DNA of 64,000 nt from Salvelinus alpinus (Eukaryota; Chordata; Actinopteri; Salmoniformes; Salmonidae), in assembly GCF_045679555.1 (NCBI RefSeq), contig NC_092087.1, positions 86,601,864 to 86,665,863 of the forward strand, in the 5' to 3' direction. Made by a program: the position numbers and the translations under genes. This document shows, one piece after another, positions 48,295 to 58,600 of this stretch. Below the pieces are notes generated by a model. The model had not been told where the DNA came from. It saw nothing but the letters and a program-made list of their open reading frames with translations, and made no database searches. How positions within the stretch are numbered: the first letter of the stretch is position 1; each line of letters starts with the position of its first letter.

Positions 48295-49837
48295 AACTGC
48301 ATTGGGAAAGTATTCAGACCCCTTGACTTTTTTTAAATGTAGTTACGTTACAGCCTTATTCTAAAATAGATTAAATACAAATATACCACTCTATTCCCAT
48401 AATGACAAAACAAAAACAGGTTTTTAGAAAGGTCTGCAAATGTATTAAAAATTAAAAACAGAAATATCTTATTTGGATAAGTATTCAGACTTTTTGCTTT
48501 GAGACTCGAAATTGAACTCAGCTGCATCTTGTTTCTATTAATCATCCTTTAGATGTTTCTACAACATGATTGGAGTCCATCTGTAGTAAATTCAGTTGAT
48601 TGGACATGATTTGGTAAAGCACACACCTATCTATATACGGTCCAACAGTTGACAGTGCATGTCAGAGCAAAAATCATCAGGTCGAAGGAATTGTCTCTAA
48701 AATCAGAGACAGGATTGTACTGAGGCACAGATCTGGGGAAGGGTACCAAAACATTTCTGCATTTTTGAAGGTTCAAGAACACAGTGGCCTCCATCATTCT
48801 TAAATAGAAGAAGTTTGGAACCACCAAGACTCTTCCTAGAGCTGGCCGCCTGAACAAACTGATCAATCGGGGGAGAAGGGCTTTGGTCAACTCTGACAGA
48901 GCTCCAGAGTTCCCTGTGGAGATGGGAGAGCCTTCCAGAAGAACAGCCATCTCTGCAGCACTCCATCAATCAGGCCTTTATGGTAGAGTAGCCAGACGGA
49001 AGCCACTCCTCAATAAATGGCACATGAAAGCATGCTTGGAGTTTGCCAAAAGGCACCTGAAGACTCTCAGACCATGAGAAACAAGATTATCTGGTCTGAT
49101 GAAACCAAGATTGAACTCTTTGGCCTCACGTCTGAAGGAAACCTGGCACCATCCCAACGGTGAAGAATGGCAGTGGCAGCATCATGCTGTGGGGATGTTT
49201 TTCAGCGGCAGGGACTGGGAGACTAGCCAGGATCGAGGGAAAGATGAACGGAGAAGATGAACAGAGATCCTTGATGAAAACCAGCTCCAGAGGGCTCAGG
49301 ACCTCAGACTGGGGCGAAGGTTCAACCTTCCAATAGGACAAGGACCCCAAGCACACAGCCAAGACAAAGCAGGAGTGGCTTCGGGAGAAATCTCAATGGC
49401 CTTGAGTGGCACAGCCAGAGCCCAGACTGGAACCTGATCGAACATCTCTGGAGAGACCTGAAAATATCTGTTCAGCGACGCTCCCCATCCAACATGACCA
49501 AGCTTGAGAGGATCTGCAGATAAGAATGGGAGAAACTCCCCAAATACTGGTGTGCCAAGCTTGTAGCGTCATACCCAAGAAGACTTGAGGCTGTAATCGC
49601 TGCCAAAGGTGCTTCGACAAAGTACTGATTAAAGAGTCTGAATAATTATGTAATTGTGATACTGCAGTTTTTTGTATTCATACATTTGGAAAATTTTCAA
49701 AAACCCTTTTTTGCTTTATCATTATTGGTGTGTAGATTGATGAGGAAAGAAAACAATTTCATAAATTTGAGAATAAGTTTGAAACATCACAAAATGTGGA
49801 AATAGTCAAGGGGTCTGAATACTTTCTGAATGCACTG
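48295..49837 (+). mobile_element. Tc1/mariner element with both ends
   Basis: Left end AACTGCATTGGGAAAGTATT and, read in reverse, right end CAGTGCATTCAGAAAGTATT, each next to TA (48293-48294 and 49838-49839). 1543 bp. A third Tc1 subfamily in this window, distinct from 2905-4515 and 29748-31045. Confidence 0.9.
48640..49625 (+). pseudogene. Tc1 transposase pseudogene, heavily broken
   Basis: Recognisable pieces only: VARRKPLLNKWHMKACLEFA and KRHLKTLRP (48995-49074), then a shifted frame with ETKIELF-like and GSIMLWGCF-like DNA around 49095-49200, and a final [15 protein letters not shown] stretch near 49420. Multiple frameshifts. Inactive. Confidence 0.85.
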
Positions 49838-49999
49838 TAAAATATGACTGGAACTCAAGGTTGCCTAGGTCAGAAATACAATATTTTTCAACTTAAAAAT
49901 ATATTTTCAAAATGTTAAGGTCCCTTTCTTATTCATCATTGTTTCAAAGTCATAACTGACCCTAGATCAGAACTCCTACTCTAAGTGTGAATACAGTAG

Positions 50000-50140
50000 T
50001 CCTGTGACTCAGTTGGTACAGCATGGTGCATGGGTACCATTCCTGCTGGGACTTCCCATACGAAAAATGTATTCAAACATGACTGTAATGACAGTGAATT
50101 TGGATAAAAGTGTCTACTAGATGGCATATATTATTATATA
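50000..50140 (+). mobile_element. Diverged tRNA-derived SINE
   Basis: Starts GTCCTGTGACTCAGTTGGTA (A-box like) and ends with AATTTGGATAAAAGTGTCTA, a decayed form of the tail seen at 20709 and 35850. Confidence 0.6.
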
Positions 50141-50154
50141 CTATTATACACTGG

Positions 50155-50630
50155 GTAGTTTGGTTCCTGGATGCTGTTTGGCTGAAACAGCATTTCAGAA
50201 GTCTATACTGTATATCAGACAATATACCAAGGGTATGACGTAAAAATACTTGTTTACTGTTCTATGTATGTTGTTAAACAGTTTAAAATAAGCCGTGGTA
50301 AAGTATGTTGGCCATATACGAAAAACCCTTGAAGTGCCTTATTGCTATTATAAACTCAAGCAATAAGGCCAGAGGAGGTGTGGTATATGGCCAATATACT
50401 ACGGCTAAGGCCTGTTCTTATGCACAACGCGGAGTGCTTTGATCCAGCCCTTAACCGTGATATATTGTCCACGTACCACAAACCCAGAGGTGCCTTATTT
50501 TAAACTGGTTACCAATGTACTTAGACCAGTAAATACAAATGTAAATACCCATGGTATACGGTCTGGTATACCACACCTTTCAGCTAATCAGCATTCACGG
50601 CTCAAACCACCTGGTTTATAATGGTCAATA
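50155..50630. mobile_element. Foldback repeat (GTGGTATATGGCCAATAT type)
   Basis: Internal inverted motifs: GTATGTTGGCCATATACG near 50305 and GTGTGGTATATGGCCAATAT near 50379, later CCACGTACCACAAACCCAGA near 50471. Dispersed salmonid-type non-autonomous element; ends not fixed. Confidence 0.5.
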
Positions 50631-50705
50631 TTCCACACCTCCACAGGCATTATATTACTTAGTTTAAATATACAGGTCAAGATATACAAGGTTTTTGTCA
50701 AACGT

Positions 50706-50830
50706 GTTCTGTTCAGGTCTTATTTCTGGGTTTGTTCTTTTCAGGTCTTCTTCTTTCTGGGTTTGTTGCGTTCAGGTCTTCTTGGTTCTGTGTTTGTTGC
50801 GTTCAGGTCTTCTTGGTTCAGGGTTTGTTG
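50706..50830. repeat. 31 bp minisatellite at the gene B stop codon, about 4 copies
   Basis: Unit contains GTTGCGTTCAGGTCTTCTTG. The final unit overlaps the last codons and stop of gene B (50818-50820). Confidence 0.9.
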
Positions 50831-50876
50831 ACTGTACTGTAGAGAACAGAGGAGCCCTCCTCAGCTGCTTGTGCTG
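50818..50876 (-). CDS. Gene B exon: last, C-terminal ITIM
   Basis: 59 nt. QAAEEGSSVLYSTVNKP then TGA; VLYSTV is an ITIM. The acceptor is a CAGCAG repeat (TTCAG|CAG|CAC), so two splice sites 3 nt apart would both keep frame and differ by one residue. The 3' codons lie inside the first unit of a minisatellite. Confidence 0.8.
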
Positions 50877-53800
50877 CTGAAGAGAGAGAAACAGAAATGA
50901 AACAAAGACATCGTCCCAAATGGTGGCACCCTATAGGGCTCTGTCTAAAGTAGTGCACTACCACCCTATAGGGCTCTGTCTAAAGTAGTGCACTAAATAG
51001 GGAATAGGGTGCCATTTGGAACAGAAGAACAGTTCCTCAAAACCATCATCACATCACTCCCTCATTATAGACATAGTCATAGTCATAGTAATTGTCTTGA
51101 GATGTACATTTTTGGGTTCATAGTTCGGGTTCATAGGGGTCACTTACATGCTGACCAGACCGGACACGTCGCGTGCGCGAGCGTCGCAAAATACATTTTG
51201 AAATCCATGTTATTCAATTATTGCACTCACACTGCTCGCGCACGCCAACGAGCGTCTGCCATGCCAAGGGATAAAATAGAACTCCTTTCTATTTCTGACA
51301 CAGATCGCGCTGAAAGTCCTTCCTCTCCCATCTCCTCATTGGTTTATAGAAGCAGGTACCCACGTGGTTATATCTCATTGGTTATACCCACGTGCCATCT
51401 CCTCATTGGTTATTCCCACGTGGGTGATTGAAAGACGAACTGTTTTGCCGGTCGTCGTGGCAATACTATGAAAGTTTAGATGCAGATCACCATATAAGTT
51501 CAAAGATGAGAAAGCCTGGAAGGAGGAGAGATGACTAGAAACGATTCGTTTGGCCGTTTTATGTGTGGATTAATTGTCGGAGTAGAGGACCTTGTGCATT
51601 TCAGGTAAAATAACAACTCAATGTTTATATCCCATGACAAATTAGCTAGCAACAGCAAGCTAGCTAAATAGGACAAATTAGATAGCAAGTGCAAGCTAAC
51701 TAGCTAAATTGCCATACATGTTTAATGCATTTCGATCTGTCCCCAAATCAATGTAATTGGTTCAGAGTTTTTTTGATATTTTAACCTGCGTGTCGTGATC
51801 GTGTTTGGTGTAGGGGGACAAAATAAATGTATGCACGATAGCGCACGATGGCGCACGCGCGCAGCAGGTTTGGGTTCCGTGTAATTGTATTGAGATGTCC
51901 ATTGTTGGGTTCATAGTTTGGGTTCATAGGTGTCACTAGGAGTCAACTGTTTTGCTTATTGATGACATCTCCTACAATAAACTGCAGCATATGAATGACC
52001 TTAATGCAGAATATGCTCACCGGGTGGCAGCACTGGGAGGTTGAAATTCAGAGCAGCGTACTGGACATCCTCATCCTCTTGGACGGTGGAGTATAGAGGC
52101 ACTTCCTGGTTTTTGAAGTGAGAGAAGTGGACGCTGGCGTAGTGAACATCATCCTGGTCGTCTGTGGCTGCTGTCTGTGCTGCAGTAGAGGTCATGACCA
52201 TGCCTGAGATGTTGTCATACACTGGACTAGAGTCTCCCTGATGGAGAGAGAGGACAGACAACACGAGGAGTGGAAATGTCCCACAAAGCAATACACATTA
52301 ATCACAGTCATCTTCTGATTCCAACAGACTCACCTGTCCATCGTGTGCTTTGTCTTTTGGGTCAGAGGTGGATTTGGAGGCTTTCTTCCTGTTTTGTAAA
52401 CAAATGAATGAATGAATGAATGAATGAATGAATGAATTAATCTTCTAAAGTGAAATAATAAACAAAAAAACTCACCTGAACCACATGAGTCCAGAGAAAC
52501 AGAGGATGAGAACCAGAACAACCACTGTGATTCCTACAGCTGCAGTCAGAACTGAGGTTTGTTTCCCTAAAATAAAATATGAATGATATGACTACACAGC
52601 ATGTTCTAATGAACTGAATATTATTATAATAATAAAATAGAATATCAATGTAATACTTGTTAATACTTGGGGATTTTATAAGCCAACCTGTAGTTGTAAA
52701 CAGAAGTGTAATTATCCAAAGTATAATTATTAAGATTTATCTTGAAAATTAATTTTGTATTGAGGTATTAAAGATGCAACTTTACCTGCTACAATGATCT
52801 TCAGAGTAGTAGAGTTCTTAGATGCTATTGTATTCTGGGCCTCACAGTAATATTCTCCTCTGTCCTCAGAGATGATGTTAGTGATGCTGTAACTCTGTCC
52901 TGATGCTTTTGGTGAGGTTATGTTCTTCTTGTACCAGGTGTATTTGTCCACAGGTGGGTTGGCATCACTGCTGCAGGTCAGAGTCACTGAACTGCCCTCC
53001 ACTATTTCACCAGAGGGACTGACTGACACTGAGGTGTTCTTTGGACCATCTGGTGGACAATATGTAACACATTGTTCAGACATAGTGCTTTACATGAGGA
53101 GCATCATGGAACTTGGACTTATGATTGAAATAAGTTAAATATGACTTTAAATATGTGTGATTCTCTGATCAAAAGAAGAGAAGGTTAGGTGTATTTACAC
53201 TGAATGTCCACAGACACAGAAGAAGAGTTGAGACTCCCATATATACTCTCAGCCTCACAGTAGTATTCTCCTCTGTCCTCAGAGTTAATGTTGGTGATGA
53301 GGAAGGTGTTTTCAGATCCTTTCAGTGAAGCTCCATTCTTCTTGTACCAGGTGTATTTGTCCACAGGTGGGTTGGCATCACTGCTGCAGGTCAGAGTCAC
53401 TGAACTGCCCTCCACTATTCCACCAGAGGGACTGACTGACACTGAGGTGTTCTTTGGAGCATCTAGTAAAGCAGAATTTGTCAGAGGGTCAGGACTGTAG
53501 TATAGTACCTCAAATGACATCATGTCAAAAATAAATATCTAAAGTCAGAGAACTATCTAAAATAATCACTTACACAAAACATGAACAAGAATACATTAGG
53601 AGATACTTTAGGACCGGAGTGTCTACTAAACTATTCTTCAAGTGTTTGAGGTACTGAACATTCTAACTATAGACATGCATACATCTATGACATTGTGTGT
53701 AATGTCTATGTAATGATGAATATTGATAGATACAGCAGTAATACTCTTCTCATTGATATTAAATGATTGATACTTTCTAAGTGGAATAGTAGTTTCATTC

Positions 53801-56800
53801 ATACTCACACACTGCAGGAGAGTGGAGGTCCTCATGGTGTTCTACAGTACAGGAGTAACTGTCCACAGAATGACCCAACACTACTAGTGTATTACTAGAG
53901 TATTGTTGGGAAGTGGGCTCATCTAGACGTTGTCCGTTCTTGTACCAGATGTAGGTGGGGTTGTCAGTCAGAGTACAGGTGGTGATACAGGTCAGTGTTC
54001 TCTGTCCCTCTGCAGCAGGAGACACCTTCACCTGCAGACCTGAAACAATATGTATAAAACCACATACACCTCTGTGTTAACAGGATGGTTAATTTATTTT
54101 CTCCTGTAATTCATTATGATATAGTATTGTAAAATACAGGGTAGTATTACCTGTGACAGACAGAGTTGTTCCTGGGAAACTATGACCCCATTTAAAGTTG
54201 TTTGTTTTAAAAGTGAAGCGATACTCAGCTGAGTCCTCCTGTCTCAGATCTGTGATTCTCAGGGTGGACGGACCTTCGTATGTTCCAGTCACTTTGTCAG
54301 GGTACTTCACACGACCTGCATACCCTGGGTCTGTGGTTAGGTCTTCAGGGGTCGACTTATCACTTCTAAACCAGAATGTTGATGTGGTGTAATAATAACC
54401 AACATAAGTACAGGATATGTCCACTGTTGACCCCTTTAAGACACAGATTCTCCTCTTGGTGTAAGTCACTCTGCTGCAGCTCTGACCCTGAACACCTGAA
54501 ACACAGTGACATAACAAGAGGTCAACTGGATTATATTCTCAGTTCTTTACATTTACATTTAAGTCATTTAGCAGACGCTCTTATCCAGAGCGACTTACAA
54601 ATTGGTGCATTCACCTTATGATATCCAGTGGAACAACCACTTTACAATAGTACATCTAACTCTTTTAAGGGGGGGGGGGGGGGGGGGGGTTAGAAGGATT
54701 ACTTTATCCTATCCTAGGTATTCCTTAAAGAGGTGGGGTTTCAGGTGTCTTTCTAGAAATGCTAACAGTTCTCATATTATATAGTGAAACCAACACAGAA
54801 ACACATTGTATACAGTTTTACAGTGATGTATTAGTGACAGATCTGTTTAGTTTTTGCTATGGGGAGGATTGTGTGTTTTTTTACATTCAGCCCAGGACCT
54901 CTGTAACGGCTTTCTTCCTGAGATGAAGGAGAGGACCAAAATGCAGCGCGGCTAGTGTTCAACATGATTTAATAAAGAATATATTAGAACACTACAAACA
55001 ACAAAACAAGAAATGTGAAAACCGAAACAGTCCTATCTGGTGCAGAACACAAAGACAGAAGACATCCCCCAACACAAAACAAGCCACCTATATATGATTC
55101 TCAATCAGGGACAACGATTGACAGCTGCCTCTGACTGAGAACCATATTAGGCTGAACACAGAAACAGACAAACTAGACACACAACATAGAATGCCCACCC
55201 AGCTCACATCCTGACCAACACTAAACAAGCAAAACACACAAGAACTATGGTCAGGACGTGACAACCTCCACATCCGGCTTCTTCACCTGCGGGATCATCT
55301 TAGAACAGCCACCCAGACAGCTGATGAAACTGAGGAGTAATTCTGTCTGTGATAAAGCCCTTTTGTTGGGAAAAACTCAGTCTGATTGGCTGGGCCTGGC
55401 TCCTCAGTGGGTGGGCCTATGCCCTCCCAAGCCCACCCATGGCTGTGCCCCTGCCCAGTCATGTGAAATCCATAGATTAGGGCCTAATGAATTTATTTCA
55501 ATTTACTGATTTCCTTATATGAACTGTAACTCAGTAAAATGGTTGAAATTGTTGCACGTTGCGTTTATATTTTTGTTCAGTATAGTTGTATATGTATTTA
55601 TGTAAAACATAGGGACCACAATGGATATAAGTCCCTGACTTTATTGTACAATCCTTTAAAACAACAATCCTGTTCACTTAAAAAATGTTGTTTATATTTG
55701 TATTTTTTTAACTGACAAATAAAATCAATCAGTCAATCAATCCAAACTGAGCAGCAGACATTTGATGGACGGAAAGAGACATCTGTTACTAAACACCAAC
55801 AAGTTGAATGACATTCAGAGATTGTCAAGCCTTCAATACTGGGTAAGACTACATGGTAGGGAGGGATGTGTTCTCTGTCAAGCCTTCAATACTGAGTAAG
55901 ACTACAAGGTAGGGAGGGATGTGTTCTCTGTCAAGCCTTCAATACTGGGTAAGACTACAAGGTAGGGAGGGATGTGTTCTCTGTCAAGCCTTCAATACTG
56001 GGTAAGACTACAAGGTAGGGAGGGATGTGTTCTCTGTCAAGCCTTCAATACTGGGTAAGACTACAAGGTAGGGAGGGATGTGTTCTCTGTCCAGATCTAC
56101 ATTGTCTTTTTATTGTGGTGTTGAAAACACAAACCAGGACATTGAAGTGACTGAAGTTGGTCTGCTTTGTTTATTGGTTGTGTGCTGCATTGGCACAGAA
56201 ACCTGTTGGTGGAAAATGTGTTGCATATATTTTGTATATGATCGCAGTGTAATGGAACAGGCAGGGTGAGCTTGTCTGTGGTGGTCGGGAACCCTCAAAC
56301 TTCTGGCCCGTAGCCCTGTGTGACATCGATCATGCCACAAAAGCAGGCTGAAGTGACAAAGTCGGTATTCACGTTTACAAATGCAGGGTCGCTACAGTTG
56401 TTCTTATTTGTGGTCGTAAACATTATTTTGAGTTAATTCTATGAGGGGGGAGGGTGTTAAATTTATTTTACAGTACAAAGGGAGGGTCATGTGAAAATAT
56501 TTTAAACTTTGAAGACCAGTCCTGTCCCGTTCCCCAGTAAATTTCAATCTGTCCCTTAAAGAAACACTCACACACTGCAGGAGAGAGGAGATCCTCCTGG
56601 CCTTTTACAGCACAGGAGTAACTGTCTTCATAGTTACTGTAGACTGAGTATTTGTACAGGGGGGAGGTGCTCTCATCTAGATGTTGGCCGTTCTTGTACC
56701 AGATGTAGGTGGGGTTACCAGTCAGAGTGCATGTGGTGATACAGGTCAGTGTCTTATACTCTGAACTCCATCCAGGAGTCACCTCCACCTGAAAACCTGA

Positions 56801-58523
56801 ATTAATGGAGAGCAAATAAAGAGTATATGGTTCAAAATGGGTGAGTTAATTATTATTATAATTATTATTATAATTATTATAATGTGTTATGTTACCTGTG
56901 ACAGTCAAAGTTGTTCCAGGGAAGCTGTACCCCCATCTGGCCTCATCAGTTGTAAATCTGAACTTGTACTCAGTTGAATCACTCTCTCTCAGGTCTGTGA
57001 TTCTCAGGGTGGAGTCCTTTTCTGTTTGTCGATGGTGTTCCACACGGTCTGCATACTCTGAGTCCTGGATCAGGTCTTTAGTTACTCCAGACTCCCATTT
57101 GTTGAACCAGGATACTTCTGTGACGTTATGCCAACTGGGATGTGTGTAAAAGCAGGATATGTCCACTGTTGACCCTTTCAAAGCACAGATACTCTGATGG
57201 GTGTAAGTCACATTCATACAGCTCTCACCCACAACACCTGAAACAAAATGTAACTGATCAATTCCTGAAACGATAATGAGACTAAATGTTTTAGATGTAT
57301 TGGACAGGTTCATTTTGAATAAAACAATATATATATTGACATACATGTACATACATCTATAAAACTGTTTATCATTCCAATGTATATAGTTAAGAATATT
57401 GATAGAGAAAGTAATACCATTCTTATTGGTTTTAAATGGTACTACATAAAATACTGGTTTCATTCATACTCACACACTGCAGGAGAGTGGTGATCCTCAT
57501 GGCCTTTTACAGCACAGGAGTAACTGTCTGAATAATAACTATTGACAGAGTATTGCATGGAAGTAGGCTCATCGAGACGTTGTCCGTTCTTGTACCAGAT
57601 GTAGGTGGGGTTGTGGTTGTCAGTCAGAGTACAGGTGGTGCTACAGGTCAGTGTCTTCTGTCCCTCTGCAGCAGGAGTCACCTTCACCTGCAGACCTGAA
57701 ACAATATGCATGAAACCACACACACCTCTGTGTTAACAGGATGGTTAATTTATTTTCTCCTGTAATTCAATATGATTTACAGTTGTAAAATACAGGGTAG
57801 TATTACCTGTGACAGACAGAGTTGTTCCTGGGAAACTATGACCCCATTCAAAGTTGTATGTTTTAAAAGTGAAGCGATACTCAGCTGAGTCTTCCTCTCT
57901 CAGATCTGTGATTCTCAGGGTGAAGGGACCGTTGTATGTTCCAGTGTACTCCACACGACCTGCATACCCTGGGTCACTGGTTAGGTCTTCAGGGGTCAAT
58001 TTATCACTTCTAAACCAGAATGTTGATGTGGTGTAATAATGACCAACATAAGTACAGGATATGTCCACTGTTGACCCCTTCAAGTCACAGATTCTCCTCT
58101 TGGTGTAAGTCACTCTGTTGCAGCCCTGACCCTGAACACCTGAAATATAATGATAAGAATGCATGATTTACACAGTGGAATCCAGAGTAGTTCTGCCATC
58201 CTGTGTTACTGTTATGCTAAGTGTTATCTATGAGGACTGTTTAGCAGACAGAATAATTACATTTGAAAAGTTAAACTAGAATACTGAGTTGAATCCACAC
58301 TCACACACTGAAGGAGAGTGGAGATCCTCATTGGCTTTTACAGCACAGGAGTAACTGTCTACAGCATAAGGGTAGACTGAATAGGGGGAAGTCTTCTCAG
58401 TTACAACCTGTCCGTTCTTGTACCAGATGTAGGTGGGGTTACCAGTCAGAATACAGGTGGTGCTACAGGTCAGTGTCTTCCATGTTGAAATCTGTGAATA
58501 AGGAGTCACCTTCACCTGCAGGT
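50818..58523 (-). CDS. CD22/Siglec-like inhibitory receptor, gene B (5'-incomplete)
   Basis: Exons in transcription order: 58523-58305 (C), 58139-57807 (V), 57695-57474 (C), 57237-56896 (V), 56796-56572 (C), 54495-54151 (V), 54039-53809 (C), 53462-53199 (Ig), 53049-52786 (Ig), 52566-52476 (membrane), 52388-52334, 52237-52021 and 50876-50818 (cytoplasmic). All Ig exons are phase 1 and multiples of 3, and every predicted junction joins in frame. The tail has VHYASV, VQYAAL and VLYSTV, matching the ITIM pattern V/I/L/SxYxxV/I/L, plus PLYSTV and PVYDNI; such motifs recruit SH2 phosphatases. Predicted role: inhibitory leukocyte adhesion receptor. The signal peptide and first V exon are not in the window; a LINE and a minisatellite occupy the space to the right, so the 5' end is beyond 64000 or has been destroyed. 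Confidence 0.8.
50911..51025. mobile_element. AGTGCACTA foldback repeat with internal duplication
   Basis: Starts GTCCCAAATGGTGGCACCCT and ends GGGTGCCATTTGGAACA, with CCCTATAGGGCTCTGTCTAA doubled inside. In the gene B intron before the last exon. Confidence 0.75.
51089..51937. mobile_element. 735 bp GC-richer insert flanked by 57 bp direct repeats
   Basis: A 57 bp stretch (TTGGGTTCATAG inside) occurs at 51089-51145 and again, 90% alike, at 51880-51937. Between them is a block with ACGTCGCGTGCGCGAGCGTC at the left and GGCGCACGCGCGCAGCAGG at the right, plus repeated CTCATTGGTTAT and CCACGTG motifs. No coding frame. Within a gene B intron. Confidence 0.6.
52021..52237 (-). CDS. Gene B exon: cytoplasmic tail with tyrosine motifs
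   Basis: 217 nt, phase 0 to 1. GDSSPVYDNISGMV, DDQDDVHYASVHFSHF, NQEVPLYSTVQEDEDVQYAA, LNFNLPVLPPG. VHYASV and VQYAAL fit the ITIM consensus; PVYDNI and PLYSTV have Pro at -2. The donor CCCG|GTGAGC (52021-52016) leads to 50876; if unspliced, translation stops at 52003-52001 after EHILH, giving an alternative C-terminus. Confidence 0.87.
52334..52388 (-). CDS. Gene B exon: juxtamembrane cytoplasmic
   Basis: 55 nt, phase 2 to 0, encoding KKASKSTSDPKDKAHDGQ, a basic-to-polar stretch just inside the membrane. Confidence 0.82.
52404..52438. repeat. (AATG)n microsatellite
   Basis: About eight AATG units in the short intron between the membrane and juxtamembrane exons of gene B. Confidence 0.95.
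52476..52566 (-). CDS. Gene B exon: transmembrane segment
   Basis: 91 nt between TTTTAG and GTGAG, phase 1 to phase 2. KQTSVLTAAVGITVVVLVLI then LCFSGLMWFR: single membrane helix, type I. Confidence 0.87.
52786..53049 (-). CDS. Gene B exon: membrane-proximal C2-type Ig domain
   Basis: 264 nt, phase 1, donor [66 protein letters not shown]. Confidence 0.87.
53199..53462 (-). CDS. Gene B exon: C2-type Ig domain
   Basis: 264 nt, phase 1, donor [63 protein letters not shown]. Recent duplicate of the next exon. Confidence 0.87.
53809..54039 (-). CDS. Gene B exon: C-type Ig domain
   Basis: 231 nt, phase 1. LQVKVSPAAEGQRTLTCITT, NPTYIWYKNGQRLDEPTS, then VDSYSCTVEHHEDLHSPAV. Longest of the C exons because of extra residues (SSNTLVVLGHS) before the second Cys strand. 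Confidence 0.87.
54151..54495 (-). CDS. Gene B exon: V-type Ig domain
   Basis: 345 nt, phase 1. CSRVTYTKRRICVLKGSTVD, ISCTYVGYYYTTSTFWFRSD, LRITDLRQEDSAEYRFTFKT, FKWGHSFPGTTLSVT. Y+3 is Thr, as at 57807. Confidence 0.87.
54545..54758 (-). mobile_element. L2-like LINE 3' end
   Basis: Reverse complement of the last 210 bases of the 34642-35903 element, from CTTTAAGGAATACCTAGGAT through a homopolymer (22 or so G at 54668-54690; C at 35774-35787 in the other copy) to the tail AATGTAAATGTAAA. Confidence 0.92.
54905..55262 (-). mobile_element. LTR-like or TIR-bearing repeat, related to 47637-48053
   Basis: Minus strand starts TGTCACGTCCTGACC and contains ATTGAGAATCATATATAGG; same family as 47637-48053 but diverged and lacking a clean TGTCACG-type far end. 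In a gene B intron. Confidence 0.55.
55265..55588. mobile_element. DNA transposon fragment ending TTTTTGTTCAGTATA
   Basis: Holds CTTCACCTGCGGGATCATCT, TTTTGTTGGGAAAAACTCAG and GTCATGTGAAATCCATAGAT, ending GCGTTTATATTTTTGTTCAG then TATA. Right part of a transposon with remains of its coding part but no open frame. Same family as 5255-5396. Confidence 0.65.
55827..56088. repeat. 53 bp minisatellite, 5 copies
   Basis: Unit contains TCAAGCCTTCAATACTGGGT and AGGTAGGGAGGGATGTGTTC. Confidence 0.95.
56572..56796 (-). CDS. Gene B exon: C-type Ig domain
   Basis: 225 nt, phase 1, ATTCAG acceptor and GTGAGTG donor. [58 protein letters not shown]. Confidence 0.87.
56896..57237 (-). CDS. Gene B exon: V-type Ig domain with Siglec-type Arg
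   Basis: 342 nt, phase 1. CMNVTYTHQSICALKGSTVD, ISCFYTHPSWHNVTEVSWFN, LRITDLRESDSTEYKFRFTT, ARWGYSFPGTTLTVT. Y+3 is Arg (YKFR) and the following strand has Trp (RWGY), the two positions used for sialic acid binding in Siglecs. Confidence 0.87.
57474..57695 (-). CDS. Gene B exon: C-type Ig domain
   Basis: 222 nt, TTTCAG acceptor, GTGAGTATG donor, phase 1. LQVKVTPAAEGQKTLTCSTT, NPTYIWYKNGQRLDEPTS, DSYSCAVKGHEDHHSPAV. Has an extra NH in the loop before NPTYIWYK. Confidence 0.87.
57807..58139 (-). CDS. Gene B exon: V-type Ig domain
   Basis: 333 nt, phase 1 both ends. CNRVTYTKRRICDLKGSTVD, ISCTYVGHYYTTSTFWFRSD, LRITDLREEDSAEYRFTFKT, FEWGHSFPGTTLSVT. Y+3 is Thr (YRFT), not the Siglec-type Arg. 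Very close to the V exon at 54151. Confidence 0.87.
58305..58523 (-). CDS. Gene B exon: C-type Ig domain (first seen)
   Basis: 219 nt, CTCCAG acceptor, GTGAGTGTGG donor, phase 1 both ends. LQVKVTPYSQISTWKTLTCS, CILTGNPTYIWYKNGQVV, DSYSCAVKANEDLHSPSV. Its partner V exon should be within about 0.5 kb upstream but a LINE starts there. Confidence 0.85.
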
Positions 58524-58600
58524 CTGGAGTAGACGACATCAACCTGAATCACCTGTTGTCTAGTGTCGTCACATGATGCAATACATTTACCCTGAAGAAG

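Noticed and set aside
58305..58523. Assigning the right-hand C exon to a separate gene
   Set aside because: Its phase, length and spacing match the other C exons and nothing terminates the gene between; kept within gene B, though transcripts could show otherwise.
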